DNA from: Nocardioides sp. TRM66260-LWL
GTDB taxonomy: Bacteria > Actinomycetota > Actinomycetes > Propionibacteriales > Nocardioidaceae
Direction of reading: 5' to 3'
DNA length: 64,000 nucleotides
Assembly (NCBI RefSeq): GCF_020075545.1
Contig: NZ_JAIQZK010000002.1
Span: 496,001-560,000 of the forward strand
Under the pieces are notes generated by a model. That model had not been told where the DNA came from. It did no database searches and worked only from the letters and a program-made list of their open reading frames with translations. Shown piece by piece: positions 44,758 to 53,990 of this stretch. Made by a program: the position numbers and the translations under genes. Each line of letters begins with the position of its first letter. Position 1 is the first letter of the stretch.

Positions 44758-47489
44758 GCGGCCTGACCGTCGACGGCGTGCCGGTCGACGCCGCGCCGCG
44801 GCCGGGCCAGTGCCTGCGCACCTACCTGCGCGAGGCCGGGCACCTGGCGGTGAAGAAGGGCTGCGACGCCGGCGACTGCGGCGCCTGCACCGTGCTCGTC
44901 GACGGCGCCCCGCGGCACTCCTGCCTGGTGCCGGCCGCCCGCGCGGTGCGCGACGGCGCGTGCGTCACCACGGCCGCCGGTCTCGGCACCCCCGAGCGCC
45001 CGCATCCGGTGCAGCAGCGGTTCCTCGACGCCCAGGGGTTCCAGTGCGGCTTCTGCACCGCCGGGCTGGTGGTCACCGCGGCGGCGCTGGAGGAGGGCGA
45101 CGCCTCGCCGCGTCCCGACGCGGCGGCCGACGAGACCTGGAAGGGCAACCTGTGCCGCTGCACGGGCTACCGCTCGATCCGCGACGCGCTCGCCGGACGC
45201 ACCAACGTCGGCCCCGCCGGCGGTCTCGGCACCTCGACCCCCGCCCCCGCCGGCCCGGAGATCGTCACCGGTCGCGCCGCGTACACCCTCGACCTGCCGC
45301 CCGACCACCCCGCGGCCGCGCGGCTGCACGCGGTGCTCGTCACCAGCCCGCACCCGCACGCCCGGATCCGCCGCATCGACGCCACCGCCGCGCTGGCGAG
45401 CCCCGGTGTCCGACTCGTGCTCACCCACCGCGACGCGCCCGCCACGCTCTACTCCACCGCCCGGCACGAGAGCCGTCTCGACGACCCCGACGACACCCGC
45501 CTGCTCGACGACGTCGTGCGGTTCCACGGGCAGCGGGTCGCGGTCGTGGTGGCCGCGTCGGTGGCCGAGGCCGAGGCCGCCGCCCGGCTGGTCGAGGTCG
45601 ACTACGAGGTGCTGCCGCACGTCGTCGACCCCGAGGCGGCCCGGGCCCCCGGCGCCCCGCTCGTGCACGGCGACAAGGACGCCGTCACGCACCGCATCAG
45701 CGAGCCGCACCGCAACGTGGTGGCCCAGACGCACGGCGAGGTCGGCGACGTCGAGGCCGGCCTGGCCGCCGCGCACGCCCGCGTGCACGGCACCTGGCGC
45801 ACCGCCCGGGTCACCCACGTCGCGCTGGAGACCCACGGCGCGGTGGCCTGGCTCGACGAGCACGACGGACGCCTGCACGTGCGGACCTCCACGCAGGTGC
45901 CGTTCCTGGTGCGCGACGAGCTCGCGCACGTGCTCGGCCTGCCCCGCGAGCAGGTGCGGGTGCACGCCGCCCGGGTCGGCGGCGGCTTCGGCGGCAAGCA
46001 GGAGATGCTCGTCGAGGACGTCGTCGCCCTGGCCGTGCTGCGCCTGGCCGAGCAGGCCCGCGCCCGTGGCGAGCGGCCGCCGGCGGTGCAGCTGGACCTC
46101 ACCCGCGAGCAGCAGCTGACCCAGGTGCCCGTGCGGCACCCGATGCGCGTGGAGGTCGAGCTCGGCGCCGACGCCGAGGGCGTCCTGACCGCGATGCGGC
46201 TCGACGTGCTCTCCGACACCGGCGCCTACGGCAACCACGCCGCCGGCGTCCTGTTCCACGGCGTCCACGAGTCGGTGGCGCTCTACCGCTGCGCGAGCAA
46301 GCGGGTCGACGCCGAGGCCGTCTACACCCATCAGCCGCCCTCCGGCGCCTTCCGCGGGTACGGCCTGGGCCAGGTGGTCTTCGCGATCGAGTCGGCCCTC
46401 GACGACCTCGCTCGCGAGCTCGGCCTGACGCCCGCCGAGATCCGGCGGCGCAACGTCGTCCGGCCGGGCGACGGGCTGATCGTGAACGGCCCGGCCGACA
46501 CCGACGTCGAGCTGCACGGCGACGGCGTGCTGCAGTGCCTCGACCTGGTCGAGGCCGCCCTGGGCGAGCCCGACGCCGCGCCGGACGCGCTCGACCTCGA
46601 CGGCGGGGGCTGGCTGGTCGGCGAGGGCCTGGCCGCGGCGATGATCGCCACCATCCCGCCGCGCGGCCACCACGCCACCGCCGCGCTCGCCGCGCACGCG
46701 GACGGCACGCTCCTGCTCGAGGTCGGCAGCGCGGAGTTCGGCAACGGCTCGGCCACCGTCCACCGCCAGATCGTCGCCGAGGCGCTGGCCGGCCACGCGC
46801 CCTGGGACGAGCCGCACCGCCTGCGGGTGCACGCGAGCGACACCGACGCCTGCGTCCACGACACCGGCGCCTACGGCTCCACCGGCTCGGTCGTCGCCGG
46901 CGGCGCCGTCGCGGCCGCGGCGCGCGCGCTCGCCGAGCGCCTGGCGGCCGGCGAGCGACCCACGCCGGACGCGCCCCTGCGGGCCGAGGGCAGCCACCAC
47001 GGGACGCCGCGCTCGGTGGCCTACAACGTGCACGGCGTGCGGGTCGCGGTGCGGCCCGCCACCGGCGAGCTGCGGATCCTGCGCTCGGTGCACGCCGCCG
47101 ACGCCGGCCGGGTGCTCAACCCCGAGCAGCTGCGCGGCCAGATCGAGGGCGGCGTGGCGCAGGCCCTGGGCAGCGCGCTCACCGAGGAGATCGTGCTGCG
47201 CGACGGCGTCGTCACCACCCGGACGCTGCGCGACTACCGCGTGCCGCAGCTCGGCGACGTGCCGGAGACCGTCGTCCTGCTGGCCGACACGCACGACCCG
47301 CTCGGCCCCGGCGGGGCGAAGTCGATGAGCGAGGCGCCCTACAACCCCGTCGCGCCCGCGGTCGCCAACGCCGTCCGCGACGCCACCGGACGCCGTCCGC
47401 ACGAGCTGCCGATGAGCCGCGACCGGCTCTGGCGGCTCCTGGACGCGCCCGCCGAACCAGCCGAGCCCACCACCCGGGAGACGCCATGA
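44754..47489 (+). CDS. Xanthine dehydrogenase, fused [2Fe-2S] and molybdopterin subunit
   Basis: It is 911 aa. Residues 1-155 are the small iron-sulfur subunit: plant-type cluster in KKGCDAGDCGACTVLVDG and C-terminal cluster in FQCGFCTAG...NLCRCTGYRS. After a Gly/Ala/Pro linker (about 157-172), residues 173-911 are the Mo-binding subunit: RVGGGFGGKQEM, PSGAFRGYGLGQ (Arg for substrate), GSAEFGNGS, AYGSTGS and the catalytic Glu in GGAKSMSEAPYNP. Oxidises hypoxanthine/xanthine to urate. Usually these are two genes with the FAD part separate. No XdhC sulfuration/insertion chaperone gene is in the window. Confidence 0.92.
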   Translation: MSGLTVDGVPVDAAPRPGQCLRTYLREAGHLAVKKGCDAGDCGACTVLVDGAPRHSCLVPAARAVRDGACVTTAAGLGTPERPHPVQQRFLDAQGFQCGFCTAGLVVTAAALEEGDASPRPDAAADETWKGNLCRCTGYRSIRDALAGRTNVGPAGGLGTSTPAPAGPEIVTGRAAYTLDLPPDHPAAARLHAVLVTSPHPHARIRRIDATAALASPGVRLVLTHRDAPATLYSTARHESRLDDPDDTRLLDDVVRFHGQRVAVVVAASVAEAEAAARLVEVDYEVLPHVVDPEAARAPGAPLVHGDKDAVTHRISEPHRNVVAQTHGEVGDVEAGLAAAHARVHGTWRTARVTHVALETHGAVAWLDEHDGRLHVRTSTQVPFLVRDELAHVLGLPREQVRVHAARVGGGFGGKQEMLVEDVVALAVLRLAEQARARGERPPAVQLDLTREQQLTQVPVRHPMRVEVELGADAEGVLTAMRLDVLSDTGAYGNHAAGVLFHGVHESVALYRCASKRVDAEAVYTHQPPSGAFRGYGLGQVVFAIESALDDLARELGLTPAEIRRRNVVRPGDGLIVNGPADTDVELHGDGVLQCLDLVEAALGEPDAAPDALDLDGGGWLVGEGLAAAMIATIPPRGHHATAALAAHADGTLLLEVGSAEFGNGSATVHRQIVAEALAGHAPWDEPHRLRVHASDTDACVHDTGAYGSTGSVVAGGAVAAAARALAERLAAGERPTPDAPLRAEGSHHGTPRSVAYNVHGVRVAVRPATGELRILRSVHAADAGRVLNPEQLRGQIEGGVAQALGSALTEEIVLRDGVVTTRTLRDYRVPQLGDVPETVVLLADTHDPLGPGGAKSMSEAPYNPVAPAVANAVRDATGRRPHELPMSRDRLWRLLDAPAEPAEPTTRETP

Positions 47490-47959
47490 CCCACGACCAC
47501 CACCGCTGGCTCGAGCGCGCGATCGCGCTGGCCACCGAGAACGTCGCCGCCGGCGGCGGCCCGTTCGGCGCGGTGATCGTGCGCGACGGGGCGGTGCTGG
47601 CCGAGGGCCAGAACCGCGTCACCCGCGATCTCGACCCGACCGCCCACGCCGAGGTGGTGGCCATCCGGCGCGCCTGCGCCGACGCCGGCGACTTCTCCCT
47701 CGCCGGCGCCACCCTCTACGCCTCCTGCGAGCCGTGCCCCCTGTGCCTGGCCGCCTCGCTGTGGGCACGGGTCGATCGGGTCGTGTTCGCCGCCGACCGG
47801 GTCGACGCCGCGCGCGGCGGCTTCGACGACCAGGCGTTCTACGCCCTCTTCGAGCAGCCCCGCGACACCTGGCCGACGCCGGTGGGCGCCCTCGCGGTGC
47901 CCGGCGCGTTCGCGCCGTTCGAGGCGTGGCTGGCCAAGGGCGACCGCACGCACTACTGA
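47486..47959 (+). CDS. guaD: Guanine deaminase (CDA-fold nucleoside deaminase)
   Basis: Zinc deaminase of 157 aa: GGGPFGAVIVRDG, zinc ligand His54 and proton-shuttle Glu56 in AHAEVVAI, and zinc cysteines Cys84 and Cys87 in CEPCPLC. GFDDQAFYALFEQP near the end is typical of bacterial GuaD. Deaminates guanine to xanthine, feeding the xanthine dehydrogenase. Last enzyme gene of the operon. Confidence 0.9.
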   Translation: MTHDHHRWLERAIALATENVAAGGGPFGAVIVRDGAVLAEGQNRVTRDLDPTAHAEVVAIRRACADAGDFSLAGATLYASCEPCPLCLAASLWARVDRVVFAADRVDAARGGFDDQAFYALFEQPRDTWPTPVGALAVPGAFAPFEAWLAKGDRTHY

Positions 47960-47984
47960 GGCGCTGAGCGCGACGGCGAAGCGC

Positions 47985-48033
47985 GTTTCATCACACCGGG
48001 CCACTGAAACCCGAGTTTTAACGCGGCGGAAAC
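47985..48033. promoter_or_regulatory. Operator cluster upstream of the transporter operon (GAAAC/GTTTY)
   Basis: GTTTCA (47985-47990) and TGAAAC (48005-48010) form a dyad with 14-bp spacing; GAAAC-CCGA-GTTTT (48006-48019) repeats the architecture of the uraD site; a fourth GAAAC is at 48029-48033. TAACGT at 48066-48071 is a possible -10. The leader to the ATG is about 57 nt. Confidence 0.55.
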
Positions 48034-48133
48034 GCTCTCTGTCCGAGACTGCAACGCCCCGTTCCTAACGTCCGTGGCGTCTCGGATCCGTCCACCGTGC
48101 GATCGATGCCGCACCCCCACGAGGAGCTCCTCC

Positions 48134-49240
48134 ATGACCCTGCCCCAGACCGGGCCGCGCCCCGCCCGCCGCACCGGCGTCCGCCTCGCCGCCCTGCTCG
48201 CCGCCGGCGCGCTCGCCCTCACCGCCTGCGGCTCCGACGGCGGCGACAGCACCGCCGGCGACGCCCCCGCCAGCGGCGCCCCCGCGGCCGGCAGCCTCGG
48301 CGAGACGTCCGTGCAGTTCTCCTGGATCAAGAACGCCGAGTTCGCCGGCGAGTTCATCGCCGACGACTCCGGCTACTACGAGAAGGCCGGCTTCTCGAAG
48401 GTCACCTTCCTGCCCGGCCCTGTGGCGCAGGAGGAGGTCGTGGCCACCGGCAAGGCCGACTTCGGCCTGAGCAACGCCGTCTCGACGGCCGCGGCGATCG
48501 CCAACTCGGGCTTCCCGCTGAAGATCGTCGGCGCCACCTACCAGAAGAACCCGTTCTCGATCCTCTCGCTGGCCGACAAGGGCGACATCAAGACCCCGCA
48601 GGACCTGTGCGGCAAGAAGATCGGCGTCCAGGACCCCAACCTCTCGCTGTTCAAGGCGTTCCTCTCCGCCAACGGCATCGACGAGAAGTGCCTGACCATC
48701 GTCCCGAACTCCTTCGACGTCGCGCCGCTGGAGGACAAGCAGATCGACGGCCTGGTCGCCTACCTGACCAACGAGTCGCTGCTGGTCAAGGGCCACGGGT
48801 TCGACACCGTCGACCTGCCCTTCGCCGACAACAACCTGCCGTTCGTGGCCGAGACCGTCATCACCACCGACGACATGATCAAGAACAGCCCGGAGAAGGT
48901 CGAGGCGTTCCTCAAGGCCGAGATCGAGGGCTGGAAGGACGCCTGCGACGGCGACACCGGCTACGAGGCCGGCGCGAAGCTCGCGGTCGAGAAGTACGGC
49001 AAGGACATCGACCCGCCGCTGGAGCTGAAGAAGGAGGTCGAGCAGGCCAAGCAGCAGTGCGAGCTGCTCGTCAACACCGACGAGACCAAGGCCAACGGCC
49101 TGTTCACGATCAGCCCCGACCTGATCGAGAAGAACATCGCCTCGGTGAAGGCGGCCGGCATCGACATCACCGCCGAGGAGCTCTTCGACACCTCGATCAT
49201 CGAGAAGGTCTACGCCGACAACCCCGACCTCAAGGGCTGA
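48134..49240 (+). CDS. ABC transporter substrate-binding lipoprotein (NMT1/SsuA-like)
   Basis: It is 368 aa with lipobox LALTAC (Cys32) after a twin-Arg-containing leader. [46 protein letters not shown] and [19 protein letters not shown] are typical of the NMT1/THI5-like binding proteins (taurine, nitrate, pyrimidine precursors, riboflavin). By position a purine or ureide ligand is likely. GGAG lies upstream of the ATG at 48134. Confidence 0.88.
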   Translation: MTLPQTGPRPARRTGVRLAALLAAGALALTACGSDGGDSTAGDAPASGAPAAGSLGETSVQFSWIKNAEFAGEFIADDSGYYEKAGFSKVTFLPGPVAQEEVVATGKADFGLSNAVSTAAAIANSGFPLKIVGATYQKNPFSILSLADKGDIKTPQDLCGKKIGVQDPNLSLFKAFLSANGIDEKCLTIVPNSFDVAPLEDKQIDGLVAYLTNESLLVKGHGFDTVDLPFADNNLPFVAETVITTDDMIKNSPEKVEAFLKAEIEGWKDACDGDTGYEAGAKLAVEKYGKDIDPPLELKKEVEQAKQQCELLVNTDETKANGLFTISPDLIEKNIASVKAAGIDITAEELFDTSIIEKVYADNPDLKG

Positions 49241-49248
49241 GCGAGGCC

Positions 49249-50139
49249 GTGACCGAGCCCGTCACCACCAGCGCGGCGCCGGAGTCGACCCCCGTGGTCG
49301 GCTCCGGCGCCGCCGGCGCGCCCGCCGCGTCCGCCCCGACGTCCGGCAGCACCGGCACCGGCGTCCGCATCGAGCACCTGTCCAAGACCTTCTCCGTGGG
49401 CCGCGGCAAGGAGGTCGTGGCGCTGCAGGACACCACCCTGTTCACCGACCGCGGCAGCTTCCTCTCGCTGCTCGGCCCCTCGGGCTGCGGCAAGTCGACG
49501 ATCCTGCGGATCCTCGCCGGCCTCGAGGAGCCGACGACCGGCACCGCGCTCGTCGACGGGAAGACCCCCCGCGAGCTGCGCCGCGACCACGAGCTCGGCA
49601 TCGCCTTCCAGGACTCCGCCCTGCTGCCGTGGCGCAGCGTGGAGTCCAACATCCGCCTGCCGTTCCAGGTGTCGGGCACCCAGGCCGACGACGACCTCGT
49701 CCGCGAGCTCATCCGGCTCGTCGGCCTCGAGGGGTTCGAGAAGGCCAAGCCCGGACAGCTCTCCGGCGGCATGCGCCAGCGGGTCTCGATCGCCCGCGCG
49801 CTGGTCGTCAAGCCGAGCGTCCTGCTGCTCGACGAGCCGTTCGGCGCGCTCGACGACATGACCCGGCAGCGGCTCAACCTCGAGCTGCTGCGCATCTGGA
49901 CCGAGAAGCCGGCCACGACGCTGATGGTCACCCACGGCATCAGCGAGGCGATCTTCCTCTCCGACGAGGTCGCGGTGATGAGCCCGCGCCCGGGTCGGGT
50001 CAAGGAGGTCATCGACGTCGACCTGCCGCGTCCGCGCACCCCCGACATGATGCGCACCCCCGAGTTCCACGCCCTGCACGACCGCGCCTCCGAGCTGCTC
50101 TTCGGCGACGGCGGCGCGGCGGTCGAGGCCGGCAGCTGA
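49249..50139 (+). CDS. ABC transporter ATP-binding protein (nitrate/taurine type)
   Basis: It is 296 aa. A Ser/Ala/Gly-rich N-terminal extension of about 38 residues precedes the ABC domain: Walker [11 protein letters not shown]-loop [12 protein letters not shown], signature LSGGMRQR, Walker [13 protein letters not shown] and the H-loop His in VTHGIS. Start GTG at 49249, 8 nt after the previous stop. Confidence 0.9.
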   Translation: MTEPVTTSAAPESTPVVGSGAAGAPAASAPTSGSTGTGVRIEHLSKTFSVGRGKEVVALQDTTLFTDRGSFLSLLGPSGCGKSTILRILAGLEEPTTGTALVDGKTPRELRRDHELGIAFQDSALLPWRSVESNIRLPFQVSGTQADDDLVRELIRLVGLEGFEKAKPGQLSGGMRQRVSIARALVVKPSVLLLDEPFGALDDMTRQRLNLELLRIWTEKPATTLMVTHGISEAIFLSDEVAVMSPRPGRVKEVIDVDLPRPRTPDMMRTPEFHALHDRASELLFGDGGAAVEAGS

Positions 50140-50975
50140 TGGCCGGCGCACACGCCCTCGGCCCCGCACCGGCCCGGCGTCGCCTCGCGCTCTCGCCCGA
50201 GCGGGTCCGCACCCTCGGCGTGGGCGGCGGCTCGATCGTCGCCCTGCTCGTCGTGTGGTGGGTCAGCGCCGCGACGTTCCTGGCCGACAACCAGGTGCCG
50301 ACGCCGCTCGACGTGCTGCGCACCTTCGAGGAGCGCGGCTTCGGCTACTACCGGCGGATCTTCTCGGTGACCCTGCAGGAGGCGGCCACCGGCTACGTCT
50401 ACGGCGTCGCGATCGCCCTGGCGCTGGCCGTGCTCGTCCTGCTGGTGCCCCTCCTGGCGCCGGTGATCATGCAGTTCGCGGTGGTCACCTACTGCCTGCC
50501 GATCGTCGTCCTCGCGCCGATCCTGATCGTCGCCAACGAGATCCCCGAGCGGGGCGGCACCTCGGCCACGGCCATCGACCTGGCGGCCATCTCGGTCATC
50601 TTCACCACCGTCGTCGGGGCGGTGCTCGGCTTCCGCTCCGCCGACCCGGTGAGCCTCGACGTCGTCGAGGTCTACGGCGGCGGACGCCTCCAGCAGTTCT
50701 GGCGGGTGCGGCTGGTCGCCGCGGTGCCGGCCCTGTTCACCACCCTCCAGATCGCCGCGCCCGCGGCCTACCTGGGCGCGCTGCTCGGCGAGTACTTCGA
50801 CAAGCACCTCGAGATCGGCGTCGGGCCCTCGCTCTACCTCGCGCAGTACAACCGCGAGACCGCGCTGGCGTGGTCGCTCGGCATCACCTGCGCGATCGTC
50901 TCCGGCGCGGCCTATGCCGCCATCGGCCTGCTCGGCCGCCTCGTGACGCCCTGGGCGACGGGGGCCCCGCGATGA
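50139..50975 (+). CDS. ABC transporter permease 1 (SsuC type)
   Basis: Inner-membrane permease, 278 aa, with about six hydrophobic helices (SIVALLVVWWVSAATFLA, ALALAVLVLLVPLLAPVIM) and the EAA-like loop EVYGGGRLQQFWRVRLVAAVPALFTTLQ, which contacts the ATPase. The ATG shares a base with the preceding stop (TGATG). Confidence 0.88.
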   Translation: MAGAHALGPAPARRRLALSPERVRTLGVGGGSIVALLVVWWVSAATFLADNQVPTPLDVLRTFEERGFGYYRRIFSVTLQEAATGYVYGVAIALALAVLVLLVPLLAPVIMQFAVVTYCLPIVVLAPILIVANEIPERGGTSATAIDLAAISVIFTTVVGAVLGFRSADPVSLDVVEVYGGGRLQQFWRVRLVAAVPALFTTLQIAAPAAYLGALLGEYFDKHLEIGVGPSLYLAQYNRETALAWSLGITCAIVSGAAYAAIGLLGRLVTPWATGAPR

Positions 50976-51790
50976 GCGCGACCTCGAGCGCGGTCGTCCG
51001 CGCCGTGCGTCCGGTCGGACGTCCGCTGTTCAACCTGGCGTTCGTGCTGGCCAGCCTGGTCGGCCTGTGGCTGCTGGTGCTGCACCTGGCCGACGTCAGC
51101 CCGCTGGTCACCCGCAAGCCGCAGGACGTCTACGAGTTCCTGTTCGTCGACCGCAAGGCGCCGGCCAACCGCACCGCGGTGCTCTCGCCGCTGTGGCAGA
51201 CCCTGCTCGACGCCGGCATCGGCTTCGTCGCCGGCCTCGGCGCGGCGATCGCGATCGCCACCGCCACCTACCTCTCCCGCGGCGTCGAGGCGGCCACCAT
51301 GCCGGTGGCGATGCTGGTGCGCACGGTGCCGCTGGTGGCCCTCGCCCCGATCATCACCCTGCTGCTCGGCAACGGCCTCGCGACCGTCGCGGTGATGAGC
51401 GGCATCGTCGTGCTCTTCCCGGCGCTGGTGACGATCGCCTTCGGGCTCCGCTCGGTGACCCCGCAGATGAGCGACGTCGTGCACGTCTACGGCGGCGGCA
51501 CCTGGGCGGTGCTGCGCCGGGTCGCCTACCCGTCGGCGGTCCCGTCGGTCTTCGCCGCGATCCGGATCTCGGTGCCCGGCGCGATCACCGGCGCGCTGAT
51601 CGCGGAGTTCTACACGACCCCCGACAGCGTCGGGAAGGCGATCAACCAGGGCCTCGCGCTCTACCAGTACGACCTCGTGTGGTCGCTGCTGGTGGTGCTG
51701 ACCCTCGCCTCGGTGCTGCTCTACGCCGTCGCGCAGCTGCTCGAGGGGCTCGTCCTGGCCCGCTTCGGCCTGGCCGCCCAGCGGTCCTGA
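50972..51790 (+). CDS. ABC transporter permease 2 (SsuC type)
   Basis: Second permease, 272 aa, so the importer is probably a heterodimer. HVYGGGTWAVLRRVAYPSAVPSVFAAIR is its EAA loop, very similar to that of permease 1. Helices at LAFVLASLVGLWLLVLHLA, ATVAVMSGIVVLFPALVTIAF and the C-terminal LLVVLTLASVLLYAVAQLL. Overlaps permease 1 by ATGA; last gene of the transport operon. Confidence 0.88.
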   Translation: MSATSSAVVRAVRPVGRPLFNLAFVLASLVGLWLLVLHLADVSPLVTRKPQDVYEFLFVDRKAPANRTAVLSPLWQTLLDAGIGFVAGLGAAIAIATATYLSRGVEAATMPVAMLVRTVPLVALAPIITLLLGNGLATVAVMSGIVVLFPALVTIAFGLRSVTPQMSDVVHVYGGGTWAVLRRVAYPSAVPSVFAAIRISVPGAITGALIAEFYTTPDSVGKAINQGLALYQYDLVWSLLVVLTLASVLLYAVAQLLEGLVLARFGLAAQRS

Positions 51791-51889
51791 CGGACAGGTC
51801 GCCTCGCCGTCGATCCGGCCGCGCGGTGTGATGACGAGCGTCACCCGATGACTGATGGGACGCGGGCGTCCGATGACCGGACGTTCTGG

Positions 51890-51895
51890 TACGAC
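51890..51895 (+). promoter_or_regulatory. -10-like hexamer TACGAC of the SDR gene
   Basis: TACGAC ends 8 nt before the ATG at 51904; weaker match than other TANNNT sites. Confidence 0.35.
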
Positions 51896-51903
51896 TGTCC
51901 ACC

Positions 51904-52695
51904 ATGACCACCCGGACCATCCTCATCACCGGCGCGGCCGCCGGCATCGGCCGCACCACCGCCCTCACCTTCGCCCGCGAGGGCTGGACGATCGGCGGCT
52001 ACGACATCGACGAGGCCGGTCTGGCGACCCTCGCCGCGGAGGTCGAGGCCCTCGGCGCCCGCGCGATCACCGGTCGCCTCGACGTCACCGACGCCGACGC
52101 CTTCGCGGCCGCGGTCGACGGGTTCGTCGAGCAGACCGGACGCCTGGACGTGCTGGTCAACAACGCCGGCATCCTGCGCGCCGGGCAGTTCGTCGACATG
52201 TCGGTGGCCACCCACCACCTGGAGATCGACATCAACGTCAAGGGCGTCGTCAACGGCGCGCACGCCGGCTTCCGGCACCTCAAGGCCACCCCCGGCTCGG
52301 TGATGGTCAACCTGGCCTCCGCCTCGGCCATCTACGGCCAGGCCGAGCTGGCGAACTACTCGGCCACCAAGTTCTTCGTCCGCGGCCTCTCCGAGGCCCT
52401 CGACCTGGAGTGGGGCGCCCACGGCATCCGGGTCGTGGCGATCTGGCCGCTGTTCGTCGAGACCGCGATGACCGCCGACATCGCCACCGGCACCACCGAC
52501 ACTCTCGGCATCCGCCTGGGGCCCCAGGACGTCGCGAACACCATCCGCGCCGCCGTCGAGCCGTCGACCGTGCGCCGCACCCTGCACCAGGTGCACTACC
52601 CGGTCGGCACGCAGAGCACCGTGCTCTCCCTCGGCTCCCGCTTCTCCCCCGCGTGGCTCACGCGACTGGTGAACAAGCGGCTCGCCCACTCCTGA
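51904..52695 (+). CDS. Short-chain dehydrogenase/reductase
   Basis: Classical SDR of 263 aa: cofactor loop TGAAAGIG, NNAGI, catalytic YSATK (Tyr of NYSATKFFVRGLSEAL). The C-terminal part with VETAMTADIATG and the ending TRLVNKRLAHS resembles the FabG-like/YbbO-type SDRs of actinobacteria. Substrate unknown. It is separated from the transporter by a 113-bp gap and seems a single-gene unit ended by the strong hairpin that follows. Confidence 0.83.
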   Translation: MTTRTILITGAAAGIGRTTALTFAREGWTIGGYDIDEAGLATLAAEVEALGARAITGRLDVTDADAFAAAVDGFVEQTGRLDVLVNNAGILRAGQFVDMSVATHHLEIDINVKGVVNGAHAGFRHLKATPGSVMVNLASASAIYGQAELANYSATKFFVRGLSEALDLEWGAHGIRVVAIWPLFVETAMTADIATGTTDTLGIRLGPQDVANTIRAAVEPSTVRRTLHQVHYPVGTQSTVLSLGSRFSPAWLTRLVNKRLAHS

Positions 52696-52714
52696 GCCGG
52701 GCCACGGGCCCCTT

Positions 52715-52782
52715 GTAACGCGGAGTCCCGTGAACTGACCACCCCTTGTGACTGGTGGGAGGTTCACGGGACTCCGCGTTAC
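52715..52782. terminator. Long bidirectional hairpin between convergent genes
   Basis: A perfect 21-bp stem (52715-52735 with 52762-52782) encloses 26 nt containing a further CCACC/GGTGG pair. It lies between the SDR stop (+) and the DUF1275 stop (-). Confidence 0.8.
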
Positions 52783-52787
52783 ATGCG

Positions 52788-53492
52788 TCAGGCCGCGCCG
52801 ACGGACGCCCGCGCGTGCAGCCCGCCGACGAGCGTGACGCCGACGATCAGCACGCCTGCGAGCACCAGGCCGGCGCCGAGGTGCCACTGCAGCAGGGCGG
52901 CTCCGGCGGCGGCGCCGGCGAGGATCAGCGCGACGGCGAGGAAGCGACGCCCGGAGCCGCCGCCCGCCGCACGGGCCTTGCCGCTGCCGAGCACCGAGTC
53001 GGCGGCCAGGCCGGTGATGGTGGAGGTGACGACGACGGTCGTGACGTCCTTGACCGCGATCACCCGGGCGGTCGCGGCCTGGACGCCCATGACCGCGCCG
53101 AGCAGCGTCGTGACGGTGACGCCGACCGCCCGGGCCGGCTCCTCGCCGTCGACGAGCAGCAGCACCGCGAGCCCCAGCGTCACCACGCCGACGAGCGCGA
53201 AGAGGACGGTGGTGCGCGAGGTCCAGGCGACGCCGGCCCGCCGCAGCACCCGACCGCCCAGCGCGGCGCCGGCCATGAAGCCGAGCAGCGCGAGCGCCGG
53301 GCCGAGGATCGGCAGGCCGTCGCCGCCGACGAGCGCCATGCCGAGGATGACCACGTTGCCGGTCATGTTGCCGGTGAAGACGCGGTCGAGGCCGAGGTAG
53401 CCGACGGCGTCGACGATGCCGGTGGTGAAGGTGAGCACGAGCATCAGCCACAGGTGGAGGCGGTCGGCGGGGACGGCGGCGAGGCGGGTCAC
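52788..53492 (-). CDS. DUF1275 (YoaK-like) membrane protein
   Basis: It is 234 aa with about six hydrophobic helices. LMLVLTFTTGIVDAVGYLGLDRVFTGNMTGNVVILG is the family hallmark, followed by GFMAGAALGGRVLRR and VMGVQAATARVIAVKDVTTVVVTSTITGLA. No function is proven for the family. The GTG at 53492 was chosen because the family begins shortly before HLWLML and CAGAAT lies 7 nt upstream; a longer in-frame extension would overlap the GlsB-like gene. Confidence 0.85.
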   Translation of the reverse strand: MTRLAAVPADRLHLWLMLVLTFTTGIVDAVGYLGLDRVFTGNMTGNVVILGMALVGGDGLPILGPALALLGFMAGAALGGRVLRRAGVAWTSRTTVLFALVGVVTLGLAVLLLVDGEEPARAVGVTVTTLLGAVMGVQAATARVIAVKDVTTVVVTSTITGLAADSVLGSGKARAAGGGSGRRFLAVALILAGAAAGAALLQWHLGAGLVLAGVLIVGVTLVGGLHARASVGAA

Positions 53493-53612
53493 GGGCGCGA
53501 TTCTGTCGGAGCGCGGGCCTCGCGCGCCCGTCACCCCCGCGGGTGGATCCGTGACGATCGTCGCTGGGTAGGAGACCCACCCACGCACCATCCGTCCCAC
53601 AGGAGGAATCAC

Positions 53613-53879
53613 ATGTTCAACCTCATCGGTCTGCTCGTCGTCGGCCTGATCATCGGCGCGCTCGCGCGCCTCATCAAGCCCGGCCGTCAGGCGCTCGGCG
53701 TGGCGGGCACCCTGGGCCTCGGCGTCGTCGGCGCGCTGATCGGCGGCGTCGTCGCGAGCCTGCTGGGCACCGGCGACATCTTCGAGCTCAACATCCTCGG
53801 CTTCATCGTGGCCGTCATCGCCGCGGTGGCCCTGATCGGCGTCGCCGAGAACACCGTCGGCAAGCGCCACCACGTCTGA
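53613..53879 (+). CDS. GlsB/YeaQ/YmgE-family small membrane protein
   Basis: An 88-aa Gly-rich protein with three hydrophobic segments (LIGLLVVGLIIGALARLI, GTLGLGVVGALIGGVVASLLG, ILGFIVAVIAAVALIGVAEN). The family is called transglycosylase-associated but has no shown activity and is often stress induced. AGGAGG lies 6 nt before the ATG, one of the best Shine-Dalgarno sites in the window. Confidence 0.88.
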   Translation: MFNLIGLLVVGLIIGALARLIKPGRQALGVAGTLGLGVVGALIGGVVASLLGTGDIFELNILGFIVAVIAAVALIGVAENTVGKRHHV

Positions 53880-53901
53880 GCACCGCTCGACGCCCTGAGG
53901 C

Positions 53902-53947
53902 ACTCCGCCCCGCGACCGGGGCGCACCACCCGGTCGCGGGGCGGAGT
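53902..53947 (+). terminator. Hairpin after the GlsB-like gene
   Basis: An 18-bp perfect stem (53902-53919 with 53930-53947) with a 10-nt loop, 22 nt after the stop; also suitable for the convergent TetR gene. Confidence 0.75.
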
Positions 53948-53990
53948 CGCGTCCGGAGCCGGCCCCGTGAGCCAGGCCCGCGCCCGGGAG

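Noticed and set aside
43938..47402. 1154-aa minus-strand frame opposite the xanthine dehydrogenase genes
   Set aside because: It is a shadow frame of genes with complete cofactor motifs; the translation is Gly/Val/His/Arg-rich and has no domain.
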